Positions 34,356 through 46,700 of a stretch of DNA of 64,000 nt are shown here, in pieces. The stretch is from Yponomeuta sedellus (taxonomy: Eukaryota; Arthropoda; Insecta; Lepidoptera; Yponomeutidae): positions 17,205,486 to 17,269,485 of the forward strand of contig OW203722.1 of NCBI GenBank assembly GCA_934045075.1, in the 5' to 3' direction. The notes under the pieces were generated by a model that was not told the DNA's origin, searched no databases, and worked only from the letters and a program-made list of their open reading frames with translations. The stretch's first letter is position 1. Each line of letters opens with the position of its first letter. The position numbers were made by a program, and so were the translations under genes.

Positions 34356-35950
34356 AACATGTAGTGACTAAAACTAAAATTAAAATTAAAGTTTAGAATG
34401 TGCGTTGTCTATCAACCAGTTACTTAGCGTTTTGTATTATAAGTATTGATAAAAGAATAATGCCTAATGCTGACGCTATTATATTTTTGATTCTATTATT
34501 TGTGTACATGCACCGTCTATACTCTTCATGCAATCCACTCCATCCAAAGATCTTAAAGAGATCGCTCCGAGCGACTGCCATATTTATAACATTACATAGA
34601 TTTAAGAAATCATGGTTGTAATTCTTTTATCTGGCTGTGCAACAAAGTGTTATCTATCTCTGTCTATATATCTAACGATTTGATGTCTATAACCTCCGGA
34701 TTTGAATTAAATTTCGCACACAGAACGTAATCAAAATACTCACTCCGAAATTTGCTAAAAATTCAATTGTTTCATGACGTGGACACGTTGCACGCAATAA
34801 TCGATGCTCATAAACAATGAAAAGACATAATTTCTTGGGTCAAACGGTGAAAGACCAAGTAATTATAATAATCTTATCAATATCTGTTAAGGTCATGTTT
34901 ATGCACACAATAAATTTTACTTCGTGTGATTTGATGCGAATAAGAAATTGAATGTCATGTCACTACATTAGCAGTTTGGCAAAATGATTTAAGCTTGGTT
35001 AGGTCATGTTTTATTATAAAATAAACAAATGTTTAAAGCAATAATAATAGATTTAGTATTTCTTAATGATTCGCGATGCTCATACATTATATATTATGTT
35101 ATACTCGTATATTAAGGTAAAATATCGAGTAGACCCATTTAATATAATTAGCAGATTTGTTTAGAAAATTGTTATAAAAAAACTATTGTCAGGTCGTCGA
35201 CAGCTGCGACTGACCAACTGAAAGTGTAGGTTATGAAGCTGAGCCTCTTATCCTGAGAATACATTCAAGGGGCTTATCTATCTTCACTTTGCCAACATGG
35301 CTTATATTGGCGTTTTGAGGATCGAGCTGTCGGAGCCTAACAGAGCGTGGAGCTTCCGCTGATATGGATGTTCTTCGTCTATCCGATAGTAGCGGGGCTA
35401 GTGCGGGGGTAGTGCGGGGGGAATGTGGTGGGTAAGGTCCTTCGTCTGGCTGGTCGTAGTTGAGGGCGATGGTTTTGGTGCTTCACTTCTATCAGGGCAG
35501 ATAAACTTACTGCGCGACAGACAACTATTGATAGTTGTCTGTCTAGAGGGTTTGACCCCTCCACAGTGTTGGAGACCACGAAATCCTGGGCAATCACGTT
35601 ATTGTGGACATGGCGATGGGGCCTCATGTTAGAGCTAGCACATTTCTTATAGACAGCTCTTCTGAATTTCTTTGTGATTGCCAAGCGCCTGGCAGTATCT
35701 ATAGAGCTATTTGTTGCAAAGCGTAGAACCGAGACAAGCAGAATTTGGTTTTACGTAAGAGTCGTAACACTACACGATTGTAGAGCTGTGATCGTGCTTC
35801 TCTACGCGCTTTATAGGTACATTATAAAGCGCTATCAAAATCACTTAACATTATTCGACATCTAGGTATTAGCGTATTCCTCCAGTACCTTTTTCCATAA
35901 AACCATTTTCACGTGACATGCCAAAATGACGGTGTTAGCCGGTTATTTTA
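34356..35950. other. No gene recognised
   Basis: 35053-35165 is a copy of a repeat (ATTTCTTAATGATTCGCGAT...GACCCATTTAATATA) also at 58645, 59524 and 61165. 35300-35690 is GC-richer, with overlapping open frames of no known family and a perfect 13-bp hairpin at 35516-35543. Confidence 0.45.
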
Positions 35951-36960
35951 GAAGAAGAAGAAGAAGAAGAAGAACATTTATTATAGAAACAGTTCACACG
36001 CCACAGTAACAAATTTAAAACATTACTAAACATAACAATCACAAAAAAACAAAAAGAACGAAGAAAAACGAAAGGTCACGGCGTGTCACTGCTGATATAA
36101 ATGGCAGCTGACTCAGCAATATGCTGATGGACAAGCCTTCAGCGCTGATTTTCAGTCAGTGCCATGTGCTACCCCACGAGCGTCACAGACTGCGGTGCGA
36201 TAATAATAATCATGGGCAATAACAATACTAAAGAATTAATAATACCGTATAGAGTAGAATACTTATATGTTATATAGAATAATACCCATATGAATAGAAA
36301 ACGTATTATAAATACAGGATGAAAAAGATACTTAAATACTTCATAGACTACGTGATAGATAACTACGTGATAGAATAAGCTACAATAATATACAAATAAA
36401 ATTATACACAAATAAATAACTAGCTCTAATAATTATATTGAGATAAAGATAAATGTAATTAGATATAATAAATTCGAACACATGTATATACTTAAATATA
36501 AAAAGAATACAAGATATATAGACCTATACAATGTTGCACAACCCTACTATACGATTACAGACTCGTGTCTGTTTTTGCGGCGAGAGGTTGGAAGGGAGTG
36601 GAGCAACGGTTTCTGAAGCTCCAGCAAATACGCTCTGAGCTTGCGCCCAAAAGCGTATCTACTGGACGCTTCACGGATTGGGGGAGGAATGTCGTTCCAA
36701 CACTTGGACGCCGCAAATCTGAAACTGCCACGAAACGCCGTAGTCTGGTGCGCCGGTGTCAGAATTTGTTCTTTATGCACATACCGCTGTCTGGTGGACC
36801 ACTTAAGTTTTGCGAACAGATAGTTTGGGGTTTTTGTGCGTATTACACCAAAAAGTAATTTGGCAAGGTGTAAATGTAGCACTTTCAACCGTTGAAGTTC
36901 ACCGGGACAGCTAATCATACATAAAGTCAAAGAATCATTGTATGGAATCAGGCGTTAGTT
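35951..36960 (-). pseudogene. 5'-truncated LINE: C-terminal RT-ORF end plus 3'UTR and TTC tail
   Basis: Minus-strand frame 36957-36547 gives LHLAKLLFGVIRTKTPNYLF, then FRFAASKCWNDIPPPIRE and a stop, the usual end of CR1/Jockey-clade non-LTR ORF2 proteins. About 590 bases of 3'UTR follow, ending in TATAATAAATG and a (TTC)n tail at 35951. RT and endonuclease domains are missing, so it cannot move itself. Confidence 0.75.
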
Positions 36961-37261
36961 TGCGGAAATCCATAAAAGTATTAATGTGAAAACTACTTCC
37001 ACCAAAATGGCGGAATTTAGCAAAGTAATTTTTACATTTAATGCGACAAAGAGTAAGCAAATTGTTTTTTTTTTCAACATAGGGTTCGTTTTTATATCAA
37101 CGCGAAGTTTGCCAATGGTACTTACTACTTACTCTATCATTGAGAGAAATGGAATAAGTATGTACAGTCGAAGCTCGAAAATATCTGGACCCTATGGGTC
37201 ACAACCAAGAAACATCCTTGGTCACAACTTAATTACATATGACAATGTCTTAGGAGAGTGT

Positions 37262-39324
37262 TATTCAGCGAGATCTCAAGTGCAAAGTGCGGGCCCTAAA
37301 GAATCGTTGGTGGCAGCTAAAAGCTGAGGAACTTCAGAGATTTGCAGACTCCAACCAAACTGATAAATTCTTTGAGGGGTTGAAAACTGTCTTTGGTCCT
37401 CGACGTAAACAGACAGCTCCAGTTTTCTCTTACTGACCCTCGAGAAGTTCTCTCACGATGGGCGGAACACTTCGAAGAAGTGCTCAACCCTAATAGCCAC
37501 GGTGCCGATCTTGCCTATCTAGAGTCACTTGAAAACTTGCCCTTGTCAAGTGAACTTGAAGATCCACCTTCTTTTGACGAGTTCATGCAGGCAATAAGGC
37601 GACTAAAGAATGGCAAAACTCCCGGTTCCGACAGCCTGCCTTCCGAGATATATAAATACGGGGGACCACACATACATAACAGGTTGTTTGAATTGGTCTT
37701 GAAAACATGGGATTTAGAAGCTGTACCAGAAGACTGGAAAGATGCCTCGATATGCAAGATATACAAAGTAAAAGGGAGACATGTCAGATTGTGGCTCATA
37801 TCGCGGCATATCTTTGATCTGCGTAGCAGGCAAAGTCCTTTCACATATTGTGAATATGAGGCTGAACAAACTGGCAGAGACAATTCTTCCAGAAACCCAG
37901 TATGGCTTTCGTCCAAAAAGAGGCACAGTTGATGGAATTTTTGTAATTAAACAGCTCCAAGAAAAAAGCTTGAAACAACACTGTGACCTCTACATGTGTT
38001 TCGTAGATCTAGAGAAAGCCTTCGACCGAGTTCCAAGAGCTGCTCTCTGAATAATTTTAAAGAAAATAGGGTGTCCCAAAAAGTTTGTGAAGATAGTGCG
38101 CGAATTTCATGATGGCATGATGGCTACTGTGCAACATGAGAACAACTTCACGGACCGTTTCCCAGTTATGAGCGGTGTTAAACAAGGTTGCGTTATGGCT
38201 CCTACGCTTTTTGCCGTCTATTTTGCTGCCGTTATGAAGGAAGCTCTAAAGCGCTGTAATGGACAAATTATGCTCAGCGTTAGGTCCGATAAAAGTATCT
38301 TTGATTTGTCGCGTTTCAGAGCCAAAAATAAAGTCACACAACTGTCCATCTTGGAGGTACTTTATGCCGATAATGTTTGTCTTATGGCTAACAGTATGGA
38401 ACATCTGCAGCAATATCTGGACAATCTAGACGAGCCTTGTCGTAACTTTGGTTTAGTGATAAGTGTTTCTAAAACCCAGGTTCTTAAGCAACCGGCTAGA
38501 GGTAGACCTGCGAGTGATGTTGCACTCACACTCAACGGCAAGAGGCTTGAAGAGGTGCAATCGTTCCGGTACCTCGGGAGCTTATTATGTAGTGACAACC
38601 GTCTGGACTCCGAAATGTCTACACGAATAGCTAGAGCTGCGGCGGCCTTTGGCAAGCTCCAACAAAGAGTTTGGAAGGAACACGATTTGAAACTTCAGAC
38701 CAAAATGCTTGTTTACAAAGCAATTATTCTACTTATTTTGCTTTATGCGTCGGAGACATAGTGCCTTTACAGAGGTGACATTCGGCGCCTTGACACTTTT
38801 CACATGAGATGCCTTCGGGTAATCTTACGTGTGAGCTGGGAGGATCGTGTTCCTAATACGGATATTTTACGGCGAACTAAAATGACAGGCATGGAGTGCC
38901 TCTTAATGAAGGGACAACTGAGGTGGTACGGACACGTGGTGCGGATGAACTCTTCGAGACTGCCGAAGGCTGTTTTTTACTCTCAGCTTAGTTGCGGAAA
39001 ACGCACAGTAGGTGGTCAATACCTTCGGTATAAAGATGTCTTGAAGCGCCACCTAGTCTCGAGCAAAATATCAGTCAAGACGTGGTCTCCCACGCCGAGC
39101 TAAGACCGGAATGGCGAAAAGCTATTACCGAAGGCACCGCTGCTTTTGAACAAGCGCGTCATGCAGACCTCGATGCCAAACGCCAGACTCTGAAAACTCG
39201 TCCTAAGCCCTCCTACAATTACACATTTAACTCAGCCGGTCAACTTTATTGCGTCAGCTGTGACCGTACACTTAAAACCAAATTGGGATTTGTATCTCAC
39301 GCCCGTGCGCATGCTCGGGTCTAA
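37262..39324 (+). pseudogene. Non-LTR retrotransposon reverse transcriptase, broken
   Basis: Collinear plus-strand frames cover the RT region and C-terminus: finger motifs LKNGKTPGSDSLPSEIYK (37601), GSYRGISLICVAGKVL (37790), YGFRPKRGT (37902), the first catalytic block DLEKAFDRVPR (38008), VKQGCVMAPTLF (38180), the active-site block LYADN (38362), then KTQVL, FRYLGS, LRWYGHVVRM and a C-terminal C-x2-C...H...H motif (39252-39310). Damage: a TGA inside the first frame upstream (37437), a frameshift near 37770, TGA at 38048, TAG at 38759, a frameshift near 39085. The catalytic YADD reads YADN. The endonuclease domain is missing, so it is 5'-truncated and inactive. Probably RTE-like or a related clade. 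Confidence 0.85.
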
Positions 39325-40147
39325 ATCTATAAATCTATAATTGTCAAGGTGTCGCCGTCAACGGAATCGTTGTGGAGGACATCACATCACAAGTGTTACC
39401 AAAAATTAAGGTTATTAGTAAGTACTACTACTATCCAATCACAATCTGCCCTTTTTTACGTAGTCTAACTAACGGTCCATAAGAGTCAATAATTCGTTTC
39501 GAGATGGGTCTTTAACAGAAACTATCAGAACCTTCGTAGCTGCTAAAAAACGTTCTTAGGAGTCGACATCTAGCTTTTTGAGTACATCTAGAATTTTTAA
39601 CTTCGGATTGGTTTCATAATTTTTTGAAAAATGAAACAGTGAGCAAGAAAAGGGTAATTTATCACATGTCCTATTCGATATGTAATATAACAACTTCTTT
39701 AGAATAGCTGGCCGCCGGCACAGCTGTCCAGTTAATTAGAGTTATTTTAAAGGAAATCGTTACGTTCTGTTTAGATTCAGTAAGCTTTTCCAGCATTTAT
39801 GCCATTCTGCCAGCTTACTCGGCCTAGCCAACAGAAAACACGACAGCCAAACAAACAGCCTGAGTGTTTTAATTACTGTTTCTTCACAAATTCTAATATC
39901 TTCTATTCTAAGATTCATTGGCGATTAAAAACAATAATAAAAACGATCTTCAATTTCCATTCAACCGTAGTTTTATTTTAAACTAGTAATTTATAAATAC
40001 ACAAACAGCTAGAAATTTATAAATACGAGAGATGAGGCTTTTAAGTCAACCATAAATTGAATTGTAATAAGTGACAACTGCGAGCTCAAAATAATTCTTC
40101 CCCTTAACGCACTATAGTAATGTAAAAAAGGGTAATTAAAATTCATT
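39325..40147. other. LINE 3'UTR remainder, then intergenic
   Basis: TTGTCAAGGTGTCGCCGTCA at 39341-39360 probably closes the LINE above. The rest is AT-rich with no feature. Confidence 0.4.
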
Positions 40148-40263
40148 TATAAATATGACGCTATGCAAATACAAGGGAGCTGTATTTCATTGCGTTTCCG
40201 ATTCCCTGTTCACCACTCGACGTAGTTCACTCTTCAGCTAAGGTTTGCTGTCAGCCTCGCCAG
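40148..40263 (+). promoter_or_regulatory. Candidate TATA box and non-coding first exon of CYP4G
   Basis: TATAAATA at 40148-40155 is followed by a stretch lacking long repeats that ends in CGCCAG/gtaaac (donor at 40264). The CYP4G start codon sits just after a splice acceptor, so an upstream untranslated exon is expected; this is the best-placed candidate I see, implying a 3.5-kb first intron. Inference only. Confidence 0.3.
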
Positions 40264-43183
40264 GTAAACAAAATATAAATAAATTTCAAACATTATATCA
40301 TATTTACTTGGTTCGTGCACGACGGTGTAATGTTTTTGAAATTAAGGTCACTAAAAATAAATTAAGTGTGCATTTTTAACATAATTGCGCAATCATTACT
40401 TGAATTCTCACGACCTAGATCTTTACTCACCATGATTAATCTCTTCGGTTGACGGCTAGGGCCTATGTCATGAAAGTACATTGCGATGTACATTTCGGAG
40501 CCGAGTAACCTACTTGTGAATCTGTGGGTTGATTGACTTTGCAATCTACATCAAATTGGCATGTTAACCATGAATTATAGTTGTAACAGGGACCTGGGGC
40601 CTAATTTTGCGTACCACATCCTAAGCGGAACGCTCATCAAACGAACGCAAATCATCAAATTCCATACTATTTTGATGTAATTTGAGTTAGACGATTACAA
40701 TTTGTCAGGATTTTGTGGCATTCATTTAATAATTTGTACAAAAGTTTTACTTTCAAATGGTTGCATTGTTTTCGTGTTTCTAGTGGAGTTTTAACTTAGA
40801 CTTCACTGTGTAGGCATAGTAGCTACATTAACATCACGTGAGTAGACAAGTTTAAGTCTTGTTATGGTTGTTGTTAAATTTGGGGATTGTTGAACTTAAT
40901 TAAATAAACTTGTAAACATTAAATACGATTGGGGTATTCCCCAATCGTATTAAACGTAAAACTTTGATTTCAGCAATGAAGAAAGATAATAAAATAAAAT
41001 AAATACCTACCTAACTCACAAAATGTAACACAACAAGTACATGGTTTAATCGTAACATTAGCGATCTATCAGCGATACAGCAATCTTAATTCCATTTGTG
41101 TATGTGTTCGGTACACAATTACAAACACATTTATCTTAACCTAACGAAAATAAGCTATCGGGTCTGTTTCATAATAATTTAATTTTTTATTTTATAAGGA
41201 GTAACTACAATACCTAATAGGTTTCACAGTAAGATTTACCATTTAAAGGTGTTATACGCGTAACTTTAACAGACGCCAACACCCTTTGCCTTCTAATTTA
41301 TCTTCAGAAACTCTGGTGGGATTTATAATATTCTTGGACATCTAGTTTGACTTGTATCGTTCATTAAGCCGCAGTATCGCAAACTAGCGCTACTTTGAAT
41401 AAAACCATTTCATTTCATATCATATGATTTCTTATCTTGATGATAGGATTTTGTAAAAAACTTGTAACTATAATTTAAACCATCTTACTCTGATGTAAAG
41501 CGAAAATTTTAAAGAAGCAAGCAAAGTTTTAAAACTGTGCTTGCTTCTTTAAAAATTTAAATATCCTTAAGGATACGTTTCAGGATTTTTGAACTACTTC
41601 AGTTTTTAATGTCACTTAATACCTGTTAATCCGCCATAATGACAAACGTTAAAAAAAAAACCAAGTGAATAAGAACGTACGGCTCAAGAGATATTAAACT
41701 TGGGCTGCGTTCCACAAAACTAAAAGTTATATCTATTTCTTATGACAAAATTACAAATCAACGTATATTAGAAGGCCGCTTAGCTACTGAACAGGGGTCA
41801 AGCTGTATTACTCAACCGACTTCGATGAAACGTGGTCTATTTATTGTTCCGCTGTAAACACAATGTTACGCAATGACGTATTTAAGTTTCATTCACATCA
41901 GTCTTTATTTGTACTGTCATCGTAAACGACATCAGCGAATTATTTTATTCGTGATCCACGTACAAATGAATATCAAACCGACAGACAAAACATTAAAAAA
42001 ATGGTATTGTTTCGCAGTTGAAGTAACAGTACCATTCGGTAACTTTAAGGTGTTTACATACCTCAGCGCTTGAATTCGCCTATCCGCGATGGTAACCAAG
42101 CGTAAAAAATAAAATATAAAAGTACAAAATCTCTAGATAGGTTCAAAAGTTGCTAAATATTAATAATCCTAAATATGTAGGATAATTAATTATTTTAAAT
42201 GTCCTTTCTTTGTGTTTTAGTAGTTTTCGTTTATTGTGAGACTGGCAATACTGATTTATAAGAAAATAAAGCAAGTTACAGATTTACGGAGCTAAGACGT
42301 TGATTGCCAATATAGCGTTTGCTCACGCAAATCCCACAACTAATTGTTCACGCCGCGCCGTGAGCATTATGCTCCAAAAATCATTAAAGTACTCGTACTT
42401 ACCTACAGTCTGTTTGCTTTTAGAATATTAGAGGTTTGACATGTCTACAAATTTCTTACGCGAACATCAAATAGATAGATATAAAACCATGGATGACACA
42501 CTGATATAGTTGAAACCATGGTCCTCCGGAAACATTCGATTAAACTTTATATAGGTACATTAAGTAGGTACTTAACAGGCCGTTACAAAAAAATTAACGC
42601 TCATGTAATTTTTGTTGTTGTAGAAAAAAAATCAAAATTAAAGAAACAAGTCACTTATTAAAAGACACAGAACAATACTCTGTTTCATATACAACGTATT
42701 TCTAATGCTTTCTGACTTTTTATATCTTAATACACATTAAAATGTGAGGGACATGAATAGAATAAATTGGGTTAAAATAGGTGAACAATTACACATGTTC
42801 TATTAGGTAATATCTACATCAGACTCACAAATATTTCAAGATAGAAATAAACATGGCAGCACGGCTTGGAGATACAAAATAGGTCGAGGTTCCAAATAAA
42901 AAAAATGTAACGACGTTTTACACAATGCGTAAAATAGACTTTCCTGCAGATGGTGTTAGTCCAGAGGCCTGTTTTATTGAACTATAATTCGTTGTTTACT
43001 ATGACAATTAGATCTACATTGCAACGTCGAGAAATGTACCTATAGATTAACTAGTAAGACGACTCTGGCTACGTAATAAACTTCGAATTGTCACCATAAT
43101 ACGCTTTTTTGGCTTTAGATTTTCGATGAACGTGAAGTTTTAATACACACTGTTTTTATACAAAGATCACTTTTTGCCACTAT
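40264..43183. other. Region upstream of CYP4G coding exons (possible first intron)
   Basis: No coding exon seen. Contains a perfect 13-bp hairpin at 40922-40951, a near-perfect 27-bp one at 41503-41560, and a diverged repeat at 40607-40720. Confidence 0.4.
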
Positions 43184-43571
43184 GCTCATCATCATCATCA
43201 TCACTTCAATATCATCGTCATCAACCCATTATGTCCCCACCGAGGGGCACGGGTCTCTTCCCTGAGGAAGGTATAGGCCATACTCCACCACGGGGGCGGA
43301 GGGGGTGGAGGCTTACAAGACTAGTGGCTGGTCTTATTGTCAAAAGTTTTCAAGCCATCCTAAGGCCTCTGTCTTGGCTTAACGACTGCCATCTATCGAC
43401 GGCAGCCGGCACCAACTGCTTAACGTGCCTTGCGAAGCACGGAAACGCTCGGAAATAATGCCACTAGCGTTAGTCATAGACGGTTTACCGATCCATGCAC
43501 TGAAAGCGCCCTGTCTTGCTTAACTTTTGTGATCGTTTAATATCACTCAGGTTACCCGGAGCTACAAGCGG
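43184..43571 (-). mobile_element. 5S-like SINE, full length (subfamily A)
   Basis: Minus strand from CGCTTGTAGCTCCGGGTAAC through AAGTTAAGCAAGACAGGGCG and TTCAGTGCATGGATCGGT to the body and a (GAT)n tail ending at 43184. It sits 180 bp before the CYP4G start codon, just upstream of the predicted acceptor. Confidence 0.85.
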
Positions 43572-43746
43572 TTTATCATCACTTAATTTATGTTACTTTT
43601 CAATTTATCACATTTTAATAATCTCATGCAAAATTACTTCAATAAAACGTGTTTGTTTTTGTGTATGCGTGTATCAGTATGGGTGTGTGAAATGTTATGC
43701 TTATAAGTGAATTACATATTTTCTTACTACCAAATTTCAACAGAAA

Positions 43747-46700
43747 ATGTCAGCTTCGCCAGTGGACGAGGCCTCCGGGCACGCCTACAGCTCTCGGCTG
43801 GTGTTCTACCCCCTGCTGTTCCTCGCATCAACTCTGTGGTTGCTGTATCGGTGGCAACAGCAGTCAAGGCTGTTTAAGCTCGGGAACAAGATCCCGGGGC
43901 CCTTCTCGGTACCCCTGTTCGGGAACGCTCTTATGCTACTCGGGTTGAAGCCCGACCGTAAGTTACTTTTTAATTGTATATTAGCAGCCTGTAGACATCT
44001 CATGTTAGTGAGTTGAAGTGGTCAGCTGATCACAGAACAGATAGCAGATTTGGTACAAAGATTTTCGACTAGAGACCATGTACTGGCAAACGCAGCATAG
44101 GACCAGGCCCTAGAGTCTAATACTTGCATAGTTTTTCAATAGAATGATATAAGCACGACAATGGTTGACTACAAAGCAATAACAGTACAATGTTATTCCA
44201 GGGGTATAACCCGCGCAAATTCAATAAAAATCTCTCGCGAAGAAGATCGAATCGCGCGAGGCGCCGAGTTAAGTAGAACGGGTTGATAGCAATTCGATTG
44301 ATTACTAGACTACCGATAGTACAGTACTACACATCATAAAAGTCCCTTCGAGTATCTACGTTCACGCAGACTAGGAAGAAGTGTAACGAAAGTACCCGAA
44401 GCTATTAGTACATTCAACATGATCTTTAACCGATACGGTTAAGGTGCAGAATTGATTGCCGCAGTAGCGCTACCTATTTCGCTCACGCTAATATTGCCAA
44501 ACTAATAGTCACCTGCATCGATTACGTTGAATCAACCAATAGCAACAAAGGCGCGCGGCCTGCCATAAAATGAAACTATCTGATTGGTCGATCACCTTGC
44601 CGCACATCCAAAATTTGGTCATCTGCGCAGGTACATCCGCGAGACTTATTTCTTGTGTAGCACTGAATGAAACGATCATTACCGTACTAATATAACTCTA
44701 TTGAACAAGTACACATTTTACCCTCCAGCACTTTTTGATTCTCTTAGTGCATTATTATAATATAGTACTCCAAGGGTCGGGTCACGTGTCTTGTTTTTTC
44801 AGCCCATCGATGCCTAGACAGTCGAACGCATGTGCGCGCGTAGACTTCAAGCGACTATGAAATTAAAACTATTACTTACATGCTGTTGGCATTGTACTAC
44901 AATGCGTTTATTGAATTTGGACCTTGTTTGTTGAACCGATCCAAAGCAGATTCTTTCCTTGGATCGGTTCAACGGACGGTTCTTGAACTTTCCGTAGTGA
45001 GGTTGTCTGCAAGGAATTGATTTCAGCAATAAGGCTGCCAATTGTACACTGTATTTTTACATGTTTTATATCATGTGATGTACAATAAAGAATATTCTTA
45101 ACTTATCATATAATTGTGAAAGTACTTCTGTATTGTTGATTGTAAGCCTTTGAGGCGCGAGATTTACTTTTGTATTCTTTTTTTACAACCAACTGAAGTT
45201 AAATGAAATATCTAAACATAACCCTGGCCAGATGAAGGCTAGTGAAAATTTTAAATCGACTCTGATAGACAAAGTTACGCTTGTAATCCTGAAGAAAAGA
45301 AATCACGATGCACAAACTACACCGTTATATACAGGGTGTAACAAAATCTCTTTTTATAAACATGACATTTTCTTCGCGAGTTCTAAATTTGTAATTGCAT
45401 TGTTCGTAATTTCGGGGCTCATCCCGAAATACGACCATGCAAAGTCAACATTGTCATGAAACCTGAGAACCTGCGGTGGTGACATACGCCAGCGCTTGAA
45501 ATCGAGAATCGCGCATTGTGGTATTGCTCTCTTTAAGAGAACGCCTGTGCTCTACACTAGGGCGTTTATAGGCTGCATTATTACACCTCCTTACTTTTTC
45601 TTTCACAACAGAACTGGTCAAGCTAGCCCTGGAGTACGCAGAGATCTACGGCAATGTGATCAGGGGCTGGATTGGCTCTAAGCTCATCATCTTCCTCACC
45701 GACGCTGATGATGTAGAGATCATCCTGAACAGCCAGGTCCACATCGATAAGGCCTCAGAGTACCGATTCTTCAAGCCATGGCTTGGTGAAGGATTGCTGA
45801 TCAGCTCTGGTAAGTATTCAGTGGCCTTTCAGGTGTATTGTAAATCCTTTCATCGATCAGAACCACTAGATCTGTCGCTTTAATCATTTTTCATGATGAT
45901 TAGATTAGATTAGAACTCTTTATTGTACACACCAGAAAACAATTCTACTAGTATTATTGAATTACCATTTAATCTTTATTTAGAGCATTAATACCCACGA
46001 TACAGGTTATGCCAAGTGTGGGCGCTACTGTATACATTAATGTAATTTGTCTTCTGTTCGTCGTCGTCGTCGTCGTCAGGTTATACTAGTCCACTGATGG
46101 ACATAGCCCTACCCTAAAGAGCGCCACGTTGTGCTATCATAGGGGGTAATGCCCATAATCCCCACGCTGGGAATGCGGCTTGGGTATCGCAGTTCGGTGG
46201 AATTGTACTGCAGGGGGCGCTGCTGCCCACCCCCCGGTTTGTTTCCCTTAGTCGCCTTTTACAACACCCGCGGGAAGAATTGGTTTGGTGCTATTCTCTA
46301 GGCCGACACCGATGATGATGATACCTGTTCTTCTTCTTCTCCTTCAGGCTATAATATGTAGTCCACTGCTGGATATAGACCTCCCCTAATGAGCGCCATA
46401 GCGCCATCCGCGCCCGCAGATGCTGGATGCGGCAAGCTGAAGACAGGGCGCTATGGCGCTATAATATCTGTTCAATAAACTTTTATTCTTCTCTCTTCTT
46501 CACACATTTGGGTGTAAAAAACCAAACTTCAACTGCAAGATCGCCCCCCTCCAGCTCTTTCTGGCATTTCACTCTATTATACTCGTATGTGACAATCTAA
46601 ATATAGGCACAAAAAGCCAATTCTATTGGTACGCCTATACAAATTAAATTGTGAACTAAAATATTTCGTTACAATTGGATTGGACTTGTTCTGGTAATAA

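Noticed and set aside
35379..35690. Overlapping 70-100-codon frames on both strands
   Set aside because: GC-richer patch with proline/arginine-rich shadow frames; no motif, no splice sites and no known family.
46050..46085. CRISPR-like short repeats (GTC/GAT runs)
   Set aside because: They are simple microsatellite tails of retroelements in a eukaryotic genome; there are no spacers.
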